The notes: generated by a model not told the origin, from the sequence alone. A DNA stretch of 64,000 nucleotides from Macrolepiota albuminosa (GCA_027475525.1 JAMWFC010000054.1:2410468-2474467), one strand, 5' to 3'. Counted from the stretch's first letter, positions 26,811-38,593 are shown. Numbers and translations are program-made.

Positions 26811-28182
26811 TTAACTATCGACATTGTATTCATAAAATCCCTTCCCATTCTTTTTGCCCAGCCACTGAGCGTCTACCATCCGTTCAAGAAGAACACTGGG
26901 TCGATACTTAGAGTCTTTCGTTCCTTCGTACAGTGTTTGCTGAATCGCCAGGCAAGTGTCGAGACCAATACTACCCGAAATGAAGGGAAGCCATCCATGA
27001 GGGGAAATGTGTATGTCATAAGCAAAGGTACGTACAAATCAGCTAGATGGGGAACGGCATGATAAGCAAGTGAGTCATGATTCGGCAAGACCATTCCCTA
27101 CCTAGCTGTAATGGACCCATGGGGTGATTCATCCCCAATTTCAGAGTGGTATCGATATCTTCACGTGTGGCTATGCCCTGGTAAACTTTGAACAATTTCA
27201 AACGAACGTGTTTAGAAAGCAAAATACCTTCTCTAGACACATAATAGCCTGCGCTGTGTTTAGGTCTCCAAGGGTTGTTACATTGTATGACGAAATACCT
27301 CGTTAATGAAAGGCATTAAGAGTGCGTTGGAGACAAATCCAGGCACATCTTTCGACACAGTTACTTCTATAAGGCACAAAAACCCTTTAAATCGAAAATG
27401 GAAACCTATCATGAGAACGACGAACCTTTTCCACAAGCAACGGCAAAAGCACGAGCTCGATCAAGAGTGTCACGAGTGGTTTGAAGAGCTGAAATCAATT
27501 CAACTAGTTTCTATAAAACGAAGAATGCAGATCAGCTGAGGACACTCGGAATGTCCAGGTATTTACCATTACAGGTACAGGATTGAAGAAATGAAGGCCT
27601 TGGAGGAAAAAAATCCACATGTCAAACATTATAGAGCAACGAATAAGACAATCTGAATACCGACGACGCGTCCTGCACTCTGCTTTCCGGAATCACTTGC
27701 AGCACTAACACCAGTAGGGATAGCAGAGGCTGCAATTTTGGTAATACTGATCGAACTGGTATTAGTAGCAAGAATAGCATCGGGTCTTAACTCTTCTGCG
27801 AAAGACGCGAATATTGACTGTTTAAGTGATAAATTTTCGGAAACAGCCTACGAATGACGGGGGTCAACAAGATGAATCCTACAAATCTATCAACACTTGC
27901 CTCGACAACCATATCAACATCTCTCAAGCTCTTCACGTCGCTTCCAACACTGATACGGTCTCTAGCCTCCTTGGCTTGTTCGCTGGTGAGACGACCTTTT
28001 CCAACATCTTTCGCAAGTAGCTTGTCTACAAACGATAGACCCTTCTTAACTTGTTCAGGGGATCTGTCATGAAGCAGCACAGGTACTTTGGCACGAAGGG
28101 CCCCAACCAACGCGATGCCAGTCCCCATTTGGCCAGCACCTACGATGCCTAGGGTACGTATTCCATGCGCGATGACAGACAT
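26811..28182 (-). CDS. 3-hydroxyacyl-CoA (3-hydroxybutyryl-CoA) dehydrogenase
   Basis: NAD-dependent oxidation of 3-hydroxyacyl-CoA in fatty-acid or amino-acid breakdown. Nine exons give 305 aa, the normal length: 28182-27901, 27847-27661, 27598-27567, 27510-27426, 27366-27299, 27248-27228, 27177-27102, 27036-27042 (read leftwards), 26970-26811. The Rossmann motif is [13 protein letters not shown] (about 12-24). The catalytic His is in [10 protein letters not shown] (about H159). The C-terminal dimer domain has [17 protein letters not shown] and [20 protein letters not shown] and ends GFYEYNVDS. The first intron (27900-27848) begins GC after GAG. One exon is only 7 nt long. An upstream TTG-led extension of three codons is ignored in favour of ATG 28182. 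Confidence 0.9.
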
Positions 28183-28980
28183 ATTGTGCAAAAAGGATTA
28201 GAACAATGAAAAGTACGCGTCAAGTTCCGAGGCGGATGTGTGCTTTCATGCTCTAGAATGACCGCTGGACATGTGATAACGATGTCAGTTGTTTGCCAAT
28301 CCCTAACGAATATAACAACAAAAATAGGCGCTCAGAAAATTAACACAGGTCTCTTTCTACTTACCGACGAGGTCCCGTCTCGCATCACCAATGATAAAGT
28401 TACTCTTGCTGTTCTTCTAATTCTAACTTGTCCAAAATGACTATCTTTGAACGGACCGGTTCAGAAAGTGAAGACGAATCGAATAACAAGCATTTCGCCG
28501 ACGATAGTGACCGTTGATTGTTGTTTTAGTAAGAGTACGATTTTGGAATATATGCCTGACAATATGTGAGTGTGATTATTCTATTCATGAAAAATACTCA
28601 AAGCAAGGCCAGTATTATAGGAGTCATTTCCAGTGCATGGGTGAGTCGACCAGGATATTTCATTCGGGTGACACTGCGGCAATGGCTTGACTCTCGACGA
28701 ATGTCACCGCCTTGCCACACACCACCATTTTGAGAAGGAGACATCGTCGTCACGCTGACTTTAAGCGCAGGGACAATGTTCTTGTACCATTACGGAGGGA
28801 ACAATCTCTTGGATATGTATCTACATGCCTACATCTATGTTCCACCTTGGACGCTACCCCTCTTACCCTTCTTCACCAATGACGCTTTGAAGACTTGATG
28901 ACTGTATCGCTATTATGACCAATTGCAGTACTCCTCTCATCTACGGGAGGAACTCGAGTGACGTCATTACCTGGAACCAG
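28183..28980. other. Divergent intergenic region (dehydrogenase / carrier)
   Basis: Holds the promoters of the leftward dehydrogenase and the rightward carrier, and probably a short first exon of the carrier that I could not place. Nothing else recognised. Confidence 0.5.
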
Positions 28981-30271
28981 TCAAATTGCTACCTTCCCGG
29001 CAGTTCGCACTTACCAAAACTTTTGTACAAGCGTTCTCCGGTGCGATTGGCAGTGCCTCGGCCAACATTCTTACGTACCCGCTTGACCTCGTCACGACTC
29101 GTGTCCAACTCGATCCTCCTAGCAACAGTAGGAAATTCAGAGGGATTACCCGTCCCATACATCTTCTGCGGAATATCGCTCGAAGAGATGGAATCACAGC
29201 GTTGTATGGCGGAATTGCGACAGACACAGGGGCTACGATTCTTTCGAGGTACGTCCTCCTGTATTAAAACATACTTCCTGGGGTCTCAAAGGATTATGCA
29301 TAGTCTTTTATACTTCTATGCCTATTCCTTCCTTCGATTTCTCGTCACAAAACGGCTGGTACCGTATCAATCAATGTCGAGGACTGGAAAAGCATCTATA
29401 TATAAACCATCAATGGTTGAAGAACTCGTGCTCGGCTTCATCGCTGGAGTATTTTCCCGGGCTGTTTCCACCCCTTTAAATATGATTACTCTTAGACTTC
29501 AGGCGGAAGAGACTGCCATCGAGGACATCGAGGACCTTGAGGAAGGCAATGAGCTCACACCTTCAAGGCGCAACGGAGTGATAGGTGCCGCGCAAAGCAT
29601 CTACAGAGAACATGGCCTGATGGGATTTTGGCGAGGTTCGTTTGTCGTTCTTCAAGTGTATCACTCTGAGCTTTGAACTGCTGTTGTAGGATTTCAAACC
29701 ACTGTATCTATCATTGAACCCATCTATAACCCTAGCCTTCTTTCAACTATTCAGGCGGCTTCTTTACCTGTTTGAACAAAAGTCGTTTTCCGTCAAGGGT
29801 AAGGCGTTTAGAGTTGTTGACCCGACTCCTGGGCAAGCGTTTGTTGGAGCTGCATTTTCTAACTCTATCGGTCAGTCACATTTGATCATATTCATCCTAT
29901 GGGGAATTGAATTGTCGGTTTTCCCTAGCTGTATGCCTATTATATCCTTTGATTCTTGCAAAGACGCGCCTGCAGGCGTCCTCTGCTACGTCCTTTCAAA
30001 AGATAATCAAAGAAGCGTACAATGGTGTGGATACCTACTCTCATAAGGCCCGGAGAATGCGAACACAAGATCCGATAGCTGGGGTCTCAGGACTGTATCA
30101 AGGTCTTTGGCTGCAGATTTTCAAAGGATTTTTTAACCAAGGAGTGACATTTACAATGAAACGAAGGTGAGGCATTGAATCGGCCATTGTCGCCATAGAA
30201 CTTATCGTTATGTCTTTAGGATTGAGGAAATGATTATCAATGTATACTTACGTCGGCGGCGCTGTATATAA
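28981..30271 (+). CDS. Mitochondrial-carrier-family protein, peroxisomal adenine-nucleotide carrier type; 5' end unresolved, one apparent frameshift
   Basis: Six-helix carrier predicted to exchange nucleotides across the peroxisomal membrane. Visible coding begins after a splice acceptor at 28980 with FVQAFSGAIGSASANILTYP. The three family repeats are marked by YPLDLVTTRVQ, TPLNMITLRLQ and YPLILAKTRLQ; the last two lack the acidic residue, as in the Pmp47/Ant1-like subgroup. Further exons carry ITALYGGIATDTGATILS, GVIGAAQSIYREHGLMGFWR, SLNPSITLAFFQLFRRLL and IAGVSGLYQGLWLQIFKGFF, ending LRRRRCI at TAA 30269-30271. Around 29700-29712 the frame shifts by one base between GFQTTV and SLNPSI with no intron to explain it. 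This may be an error in the assembly or a real lesion. Confidence 0.72.
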
Positions 30272-30722
30272 AAGTAATCGAAATACGCCGTTTGAGCTTA
30301 TTTTTTCTGTATCGTTAGGAACACACTTGACATTGTAGTCCCTTGGTAAGTCCGTTTTAATGGTATAATATTCAGCTAGCATAATATTCAACATCGCTCA
30401 GTTGGAAATGATGAGGCATTTCCTACTAGCACAGTCGATTCAGGACCTTCGCTGAAACGACACATTTACTCTCTGTCCTCGCGCCACGCTTTTGTCATCC
30501 ATACACGACAATTATGATCATATCTAAAATCAGCTGCCAAGAGTCTGACAGCCTCCTATATTTCCGTCCTGCTTAGGAAAAAGGTCAGCCTCCACAAATT
30601 TTTGTCTCAAAAAAATCTGGTCAGCCTCAGCCCTTTGTTGTCTATAAGAACCGCATTTTTCTCCGATGAGATTCACTACTATCCCTTCACATCTCATCAC
30701 TACTCCCATCACAGTATACAGA
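30272..30722. other. Intergenic, promoter of the secreted Gly-rich protein
   Basis: No gene seen. Short CA/TC-rich leader sequence lies before the start at 30723. Confidence 0.5.
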
Positions 30723-31581
30723 ATGAAATTCGCTATCTTCATTTTCACTGCAATCCTCGGTTCTGCCACTCTTGCTGCCCCGGCTATGGCGGCTCCCACT
30801 GGCAGCGGTGCTGGCACCGCTCTTGTCGCGGTATGTTCACATTCACCAACGCAACAGAATGATTACTAAAATTATCATTATATCACAGAGGGACTGGTCC
30901 CACGGCGGTGGCAATGGCGGTCATGGCGGTCATGGCGGAAACGGAGGCGATGGCGGAAATGCAGGTGACGGTGGCTGGACCCACCATGGAGGAGGCGGTC
31001 ACGGTGGCGATGGTGGCGATGGAGGTCACGGTGGAGATGGCGGTGATGCCGGTAATAAGCATCATCACCATTGGCGTCGTGTGCGTCGTGGTGATCTTCG
31101 TCAATTGCGTCGCGATGGTGCCGGCGGCGGCGGAAACGGTGGCAATGGCGGCAATGGCGGCAATGGTGGAAATGGTGGCAATGGCGGTAAGAGTGGTTAC
31201 GGTGGAGGGGGTAAGGGTGGCGATGGTGGTAAGGGCGGTGACGGCGGTGACGGCGGCGATGCTGGTCATTATGAACACCACGACGACTATGAACACCACG
31301 ATGATCATCACAAAGATCATCATGAATATGGTCACCATAAAGAGCATCACGACTATTACCGCCATAAAGAGCATCACGACTACGACCGCCATAAAGACTA
31401 CCACGACTACGACCACCACGACTACGACCACCGCGATGATCACCGCGACTACGACCGCCATGATGATTACGGGTACGACCACCACGATGATCATTATGAT
31501 TACAAGGACTACGGCGACGATTATGACTATAAGGACTATAAGGACTACGGCTACAAGGACTATGATGACAACTACGACTAG
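30723..31581 (+). CDS. Small secreted Gly-rich / His-Asp-Tyr-rich repeat protein
   Basis: Two exons (30723-30830 and 30889-31581) give 266 aa. A signal peptide (MKFAIFIFTAILGSATLAAP) is followed by GNGGHGGHGGNGGDGG-type glycine repeats. A short basic stretch (RRVRRGDLRQLRRDG) resembles a processing site. A second glycine block comes next, then about 100 residues made almost only of His, Asp, Tyr and Lys (HHDDYEHHDDHHKDHHEYGH and variants). Likely a cell-wall or extracellular protein. The His/Asp/Tyr tail could bind divalent metals, but that is inference. No enzyme domain is present. A long antisense open frame over the same region is a by-product of the repetitive codons. Confidence 0.8.
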
Positions 31582-32200
31582 GACACCTGCGCCGTCCTAT
31601 CTCGTATCATTGGCGATATCAACAGCCACTATGTCTCCTAGTTCTAGCGTAGATTCTTATCATCGTCTTCGTCTTTAGTGTGTCAGTCATTGCAGCCTCC
31701 ATCTTTCATCATTCTTTTCAATCTAAATCCTTATATCTTTCCTTCTGAAAAATGTAACGGATGGTCATTATCCCCAAGGGGTGAAGAAGAACACAGATCA
31801 AGGGTTGTCAGTAAAGGATCAATCTGAAAATCACAGGGACCCCACTGGAAACAAGACGCGAAGCTGTTGCGTGGCTGAAAGGACGTTTGGGTCGAATTGC
31901 AAGCTGTCCCGAAGTAAAAATAAGGAAAGTATGGGTGTTTGTGTCAGGCGAGGCTGAGTTTCAGTAGCCTTGGGTAGGATTATGAACTAAAGCCACCCGA
32001 GCGTCTTGCGCCAACTCGGACCATTATTTCTCTGTCTGCACAATCCAAAGAGAATGGGAATTTCTGATGTGTGGTATGCTCGAATATCAACTCTCAGCAG
32101 CATTATGCTTGAAACCAGGTGATATGTATGTACAGGAGACCAATAGGATCTTGTCATCAGTTACGCCACGCTAGGCTGTGATAGTGGCGATGTCAATCAG
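31582..32200. other. Intergenic to the left edge of the transposon stack
   Basis: 3' flank of the secreted protein gene. I see no gene. The border with the old retroelement fragment lies somewhere before 32201. Confidence 0.5.
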
Positions 32201-32326
32201 TCAAAAATCTGATGAATGGGGTTTAGGCACCCCAGAAATCGGTGAATTAGTCATTGACGGATATAGGTTTTTTCCAAAAGACTGCGAAAAACGTCCTTTC
32301 CTTATCTCAATATCTCGCTGGGTCCT
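32201..32326 (-). pseudogene. Retroelement reverse-transcriptase gene, fragment 3 (left piece)
   Basis: Minus-strand coding remnant reading RDIEIRKGRFSQSFGKNLYP and ending VPKPHSSDF, then a stop where an Arg codon is expected (TGA for CGA). This matches the segment just before the RT domain in a retroelement family common in Agaricomycetes. Its frame is continuous with the fragment at 49865-50314 when copia-1 and one TSD copy are removed. Confidence 0.6.
32322..32326. repeat. Target-site duplication of copia-1 (GTCCT), left
   Basis: GTCCT directly before the TG of the 5' LTR matches GTCCT at 49865-49869 directly after the CA of the 3' LTR. Confidence 0.9.
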
Positions 32327-32419
32327 TGTTGAAGTTAGGCTTACGCTACTGTCAGACACTTCCTTTTTAGGGAATACCTCTCTCTGGGCTACGACATACG
32401 ACGATCGGTATTTGCTATT
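32327..32419 (+). repeat. Copia-1 5' LTR, part 1
   Basis: First 93 bp of the LTR, interrupted by the KDZ element. The last 8 bp (TTGCTATT, 32412-32419) are one copy of the KDZ target-site duplication. Confidence 0.9.
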
Positions 32420-32495
32420 CACCTAAGGCAGGACACTTCGTGCTTCTTGATGGCACTTTAGGGGGTTTATCTGTGCTTACAGTAAGTACCCTAAG
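32420..32495 (+). repeat. KDZ left terminal inverted repeat
   Basis: Begins CACCTAAGGCAGGAC and shares the core GTGCTTCTTGATGGCAC and the inner TAAGTACCCTAAG with the right end in inverted orientation. Confidence 0.88.
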
Positions 32496-32559
32496 ACGTC
32501 AGGAGGTTGGACGGTCTTGCTTCTATTTACCAAAATAGCACCTCCCGAGATCCCCAATC

Positions 32560-32640
32560 TACCGTTATACCTCCATACCTCCATACCTTTAAACCTCCAT
32601 ACCCTCATACCCTCATACCTCTCAACCTCCTCCCTGACAA
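32560..32640 (+). repeat. Subterminal CCTCCATAC-type short repeats
   Basis: Tandem runs of CCTCCATACC/CCTCATACC. A similar pyrimidine-rich run on the same strand lies near the right end at 44036-44090. Possibly transposase-binding or structural. Confidence 0.6.
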
Positions 32641-32696
32641 TGAACATAGATACTATTATTATTATACTTGACAAATCTCAATCGTAACCGCCATCG

Positions 32697-35600
32697 ATGG
32701 CCCCACCCAAGTACCCAACGCGCTCCCAACAGCCCACGACTACCGGTTTAGGAAAACATTTCACGAGTCCGATTAAACGTCGCAACAGAAAGAAAACAAC
32801 CACCTACGTCGATCCCATGGGGAGAGAGGAGGAAATTTTGAGGCTGAAGGCCAAAATCGAAAATCTCAAGAGACAGGCAGCAGGTCTCGTCGATCCTTCG
32901 CCTGTCGCATCCCATGATGATTCTATGGACATACACCAACCTCCCGCTTCCAGTGAACCTGCTGTCGACGCACACGCACATAATCCGATCGATGACGATT
33001 TGCTCCCCGGTTCGGAATGCATTGATACACCTCAAGAGGACGAGCGTGTTCCACGCTGTACTGTGCCAAATCAGGCTGCGAAGGACTTATATTCGAACTG
33101 GATGAATATTCTAGAACGCCTTGTGAACCCCTTACTAGAGTACATCTCCAATTCCATTGGCAAGATTCCGGAGAGGGTTTTCAGCCTAAATGCAAGGTGC
33201 AGGACCAGTGGTTCGTGTACGACAAAGACAAACAAAGTACTGTGTCTGTTCCAGGACTGTGCGTTTTCATATCTCTCAGACCTAACTAATAGCTCATTGG
33301 TCTACCAAGATTTTCAAAAGCTCTTTGTCAACTGGTGCAGCTGTGAAGACCTTCCTTCTGTCCTCGTAGCAAATGGTTTATTCCCGACTGCCCCCTTACA
33401 TCCTCGTATGGCCATTTCTGTCCATCTCCTCGACTTCTACCGTGCTCTCTTCAAAAAATCGTGCGATGCTGTCAATGCGATGGCGGGTGCCCTGAACACA
33501 TTCTATGGACGTCGGGGTTTTGTTATCATGGACAAAAAGGTACGTCTACACTGTCCCAAAGCAAGGTGGCATTCACATTTGCTAATGACTTTATATACAG
33601 GGTGTACCGATACAAGACGCGTTCCGTCGAGGTCTTGGTTACGCAGTGCAGTGGTATGACAACTTACAACTCTGTATGGAAAAGCAAGTGGATGCAGCTG
33701 TTCTTGATGCCGACATTCGGATACAGAGTCATACAAGTGACACTCCCACTGAAATTGATATTCGGCTGCCCAACTCTTCCCCACTCTCATTGCTGCATTC
33801 GCCCCCTGAAAGTCACCCTATGACGCTGAACTCTAGTGCTTTCTTAGAACCTCTGACGCAGTCGCAGTCTCAATTACATCCTGGCAGATGCACACGAATC
33901 CTACGACAGCGGTGCCCATGTTGCTTCGGAGGTAGTCTCTTTGGGCGATCTTTGGAACACGAGTAGGTGTTTTTGAAGACTTTGGGTGGAATACTTTTGA
34001 CTTATATCAAAACATTTAGAGGTGGGGATATTCAAGTATGTCTCGACGGTAACTTTAACCATCGTCATTTACGGTCTGCCGGAGATTCACCCCACTTTTA
34101 TGATCCTGCCTATATCATTCCAAAGGAGTACGTTGACGAGATTGGCAAGCGTATGGAAGGTCATCGAGCTCCGCGTAAGCCCCGGCGCCGCTGTAAACCT
34201 TTAGTGCCTGATGAAGCAATCGATGAGTGTGAATCATCACACATTGCTGGCAACGGCTCCAATGTCAAGACCAATATGGAAAGATTCGATGATGGCGGTC
34301 TCATGGCCCTTGTATGTCGGCATGATATACCCATATTCCTGGCAAACATCGACACTCCTGGAGAGCAACAGAAGTATGCGGTAGCGATGCTCCAGTATCT
34401 TTTTACTTTGATTCCCTCACAAGCGACTGTGGCTGCACTATATGACATGGGATGTGTGCTGAATCGAAGCCTTCAGGCTGTAAGTTATTCTACTACATCT
34501 CTACTTCACGGTAATAATTAAATTTTATAGTACGACTTCCTCTCAGCTGATATTGTTGAGCGGCTACTTTTAGCAACAAGTGTCATGCATTCTTTTGTGC
34601 ATCAATGGGCCTGCCAGATTGTGAATAATCCTCGAATTAGAACAGGTTTAGGCTTAACAGATGGCGAAGGGGTTGAACGCCTGTGGTCGAGGATGAGGAA
34701 ACTGATAGCGGTAACCAGGACGTGTGGTGTTCGTATCTTCATAACTCACCTTATTTCAGACTCTGACAAACTCTTTTAGCGATCTCGCCGCCTTTACATT
34801 GTTGATCGACAAGTGGCTTCTATTGGTGTTGAGTTGCGCAATGACCTTGGTGCATGGATTCGCCGCCGGCTAAACAAAGGTGTGCAGCTTCAAGGCACCA
34901 AGGCACGCCAACTTTTGCAATCGTGTGGGATTGAAGAAGCAGTATTACAGTCTGAATGGGAACTCCAACGAGTGTCTGAGCTGTCGGTTAGGGCTCGTGA
35001 GTTTTTGCCTCTTTTTACAAGCTACGTTCTTACTAAAAAATCATCCACAGAAGCACCTGTTCGCCTGAAAAAAGAACTAGATGCCGTTCTGGCATACCAG
35101 GGTGATATTCAAACGTCCGAAAAAACTCTTCAAGCAACTCGAAATATCTTGTCAAAGGCAATGCCATCAGCTGAATCTTTCAGAATCCTTGCCACCCTTC
35201 AAGATAACCATGAGCAATTGAGAGATGGCCTTGAGCAGCTATTCTTGTCTCTGAGTATTCAGAACTCATATCCAGAACTACGCGGCGTTGACTTTGAGTT
35301 TGTCAAGTACCTCCTCATCGCTCGTGATCTCAAAATAAATGTTCGGAAGCGGGCTATTGGGAGCTTTTTTGAGTGGGAACGGCTGGACCAAGCTTCAGGT
35401 GGTCGTGACCAAGTGATAGGTATGTTTTTTTACAACTAGGTATCTCTTTATCTGCTCACAGCTTATTGTAGGTACCAAACTTCATCAGGCCACCCGCACT
35501 GCTATCAAAAAACGTGCCCCCGCGCTTATGGCTGGGTTACAAAAATACAACGACATTTGTGCGACACTCGCAGCTATGTACAAACCAGAGTGGGCTCTTC

Positions 35601-37132
35601 CTCTGCCTGAACCTCTACCTACTGAGTTACGGCCACTACGCGACGCACCCAACCTGATGGAGGATGTGTGGATCAGTCGTCCTACAGAGGAAGTTCCACG
35701 CTGGCTGACTGATAGTAGAGTGCGAGAAGGTATCCGTGCCATGTTAAAAGTAAACCGGTGCGCTGAAGAATATCAACGGCTCCAAATAGAAGCAGCAAAC
35801 CTTGCTCTGTGGTTTTATCGGGAACTTGCTGCTATTGAACTTGCTCTAATTGAGCCTATGAGTAAGTCTCTCCTGTCATGAATATTCTTTGATGACTCAC
35901 AATATCAAAATACCAAATAGATACATATATTCGTGTTCTTCTTGAACAACGCCGTGCACGCCTCCTCAATCTTCGCTTCCTATGGCCGAGCCCATTCACC
36001 CCGCAACATCTTTTTGAAAGCCTTGTCACCAAGGCTGCCAAAATGGCGGAGTCTCTTACATCCACTCTTCCTGTAGATAACCCCTCTCCTGGTCACCAAC
36101 CGCCATCGAGTGTATCATTTGTTTGTCCAGAACAAGAATACATAGATGTCGAAGACGAGGACAAACAGGCTGACATGAGCACAGAAGAGATTTTGTTCGT
36201 TGACTACCTGGAACTGACTACCGAGAATGATCAAATAGTCGAAGTTGATGCTGTAGTCCCAGGCATAGATGTATCATTGATTTGGGAACTGCCAGTATGT
36301 CGTATTACATGATCACGAACAATAATAGACATTGATTTCTTCTCAGTCCTGCTTGCGCCATCATAGCAATCTTATCCAGGAGCTTGCTTTCCAGACTTTC
36401 AACGAACTTGCACCTCTCACCAAATCACGGTATTTTCCTTATCTTTGTGGACGTTTTGTCTTCAGCCCACGAGAGCTCGGAATGTTACAATCACCAAATG
36501 GCCGACTTAATGATATCTGTATCAATGGTATTTCCGCTTTGCTGAAGCAGCAGTTCTTAGAGCCAACTAGGATCACATCTCATGCCAGTCAACGCTGTGC
36601 CCTCTTTTCCACTTACGATCTTTCCATGATGCAACACAATGCAAGCGATAGAGAAATTTGGCGACGAACACGGCACACTCAGTACTGGAATCATGACCTC
36701 TGGATCCTCCCTATACATCGTTCAACTACAGAGCATTGGGTCATGTGTACTATCATTCCATTTATTGGCGAAATCTACCTTTTCGACAGCTTAGCCCAGC
36801 AGGAACCGTGGACGACTGAGGTCAAAGTAGGATCTCACACTTTGGTGTATCCACAAACTAATCTTCTCTAGGATATTATGGCTTTTGTTGTTCGACTGGT
36901 TCTTTTGGCCAACAAAAACGGAAAGCCACTTCAAGTGATTACTTCTGGATGGGTAGCGCGACCCACAATCATCCATCCACGACAATCAAATGGTTTTGAT
37001 TGTGGCATCTGGGTCATTGCTAATGTTGCTGCCATCCTTGCAGGTTTTCCGGTCACAGGGATTCAAGAGCACAATATAGCTATGCTTAGATCCTCACTTT
37101 TACGGATTTTATGTGCTCTACCCGTATTATAA
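32697..37132 (+). CDS. KDZ transposase fused to a Ulp1-type cysteine protease
   Basis: Nine exons (32697-33539, 33601-33962, 34020-34479, 34531-34710, 34780-35419, 35472-35861, 35921-36294, 36347-36826, 36872-37132) join in frame to 1329 aa. The N-terminus is basic (GKHFTSPIKRRNRKKTTTYV) with a short coiled coil, then a Cys-containing region (CRTSGSC, CPCC). The RNase H-fold transposase core shows VCLDGNFNHRH (about D411), LYDMGC (about D544) and GLTDGEGVERLWS (E601/E604). The last about 250 residues form a C48/Ulp1-like protease: His in STTEHWVM (about H1213), Asp in YLFDSLA (D1230), Gln and Cys in RQSNGFDCGIWV (Q1281, C1287). All catalytic positions are present. Function: element transposition; the protease may act on SUMO- or ubiquitin-like tags, which is inference. 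No frameshift or stop was found. Confidence 0.88.
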
Positions 37133-37175
37133 TTGAAAATATACCTGCATTGTATTCGACTTCTACAAATGCACA

Positions 37176-37905
37176 CTACGCAAATAAAGATTGGTACAAG
37201 AACTCCTTTGCCGCATGTGTTGTCTCCATATCGAGTCCTTCTAATGTTTTATACATGCCGAGCTCCTGCAGGCAGTTCACCGAGGTCAAGATCGTCTTTG
37301 ACACCACGTCTGCCCGCCTCCACTCGTCGGTTACTCCAACTATCTGCAGTATCTCATTCTGGTATGTGGCCATCCTTTTCTGATACCTCTCCATGCGACC
37401 TACAGCATCAAAGATGGCATCGGTATTGTGATTTGTGATACAGTGCTTGTATAGAGATTCAAAAAAGTTGAAAGGTGATTCGCCAAGTTCTTGTTCCAGT
37501 CTTTTCGCAACCCATTCAACCCTAGTAGTCCAATACACCACATGCCTGGGGTTGTCACTATATCAAGGCATAGGCTGAAACTATGCTGAGGAGCAATCGT
37601 AAAAAAACCTACGTGAAAGAAATTGACTTGATTCGAATAGATTTCTTCGGCTTGATCTCCATTCTACCACAAGTAAGGATAGAGCAGACATATTGATACA
37701 ATTTAAACATACCGTTCTGCCTTACGCTTTTGATAATCTTCCTGGCGGCGAGTACTAATAACTGACTTGTTCCTGTATTTATAGATTCTAATATATGTTA
37801 TGAACTAGTGGACTAGGAGACTTACTTATGATAGCTTCTACGGCTCTTAGCATTTGCTGCAAGCCTCTTCTCTTCTTTGGTGTGGTAGAGGCGCCGGCGT
37901 CCCAT
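37176..37905 (-). CDS. KDZ-element accessory gene: basic N-terminus, unknown function
   Basis: Read leftwards, this small spliced gene starts MGRRRLYHTKEEKRLAANAK and continues SRRSYHKNKSVISTRRQEDY, a highly basic and probably nucleic-acid-binding region. After two more short exons the longest exon runs TDNPRHVVYWTTRVEWVAKR to AAKEFLYQSLFA at its stop. About 170 aa in all; exon junctions stay in frame. It converges on the transposase gene with 43 bp between stops, so both belong to the element. I recognise the basic start as common beside KDZ transposases in mushroom genomes but know no function. A further ATG at 38020 begins a frame that does not splice well into this one. Confidence 0.6.
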
Positions 37906-38029
37906 ATTTGAGGAAGCCAAACAGAAGTTGGTGGATCGAAGTTAAGCTGCAGTTAGAAGTATTTGCCAAATCCTGTCTTACCTTTTCAATTTTGTCTGAC
38001 CTTTTTCGTCCTAGTGCCATTTTGTACTT

Positions 38030-38205
38030 TGTAGAATGAATGAATGAATGAGATTGGCTTATACCGCCGGCAAGCTACAATACAGGGCTAAGAGGCGGGG
38101 GTAAAGTAGCTATAGTACTCTACGCCAATTTTGTGTGATAGTAGCTATAATGGTGATGTACTGTCTTTGTAAAGACTGGTATTGGAACTTTCCTCGCAGA
38201 GTTCA
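38030..38205. repeat. Segment shared with 22342-22537
   Basis: Upstream of the basic-protein gene. It shares ACCGCCGGCAAGC, AAGAGGCGGGGGTAAAGTA and TATTGGAACTTTCCTCGCAGA in the same order with the short insertion near the U2 gene. Confidence 0.7.
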
Positions 38206-38593
38206 TTATCTGCTGTCTGGTTTACACTTGCTCGGCTTAGTTATTGTTCCACTTAGGCTTGGTCATTTTATTTTCTTGACCATTGTGTTTTTGATGAGCT
38301 TCCTATTTGCTTTATTACGGTGTTCTTTAAAGCTTGACATTGTAGTATTGTAGTACAAGAAAGACATAAATTCGGTAACAATATATATATATAAAGTGCA
38401 TCGTGAAGTATCCGGACTGAAAGTGTATGAGTATGTAAGTCTCGACATAGAAGGCTGCACATGTATCGATATCTGGCTGATCATCATATGTTATATGTTG
38501 ATAAGACGTTAACGGAAAGGAAGAAAAGAATACAAGTACCTAGTTTTCAGAGCCTATTATTCTTGTGGAGCTTGCATTGACAGCCTGAATTAA

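Noticed and set aside
30883..31494. Long antisense open frame opposite the Gly-rich secreted protein
   Set aside because: It encodes low-complexity Val/Ile/Met/Ala strings that mirror GGN/GAY repeat codons. The sense strand has a signal peptide and a splice site.
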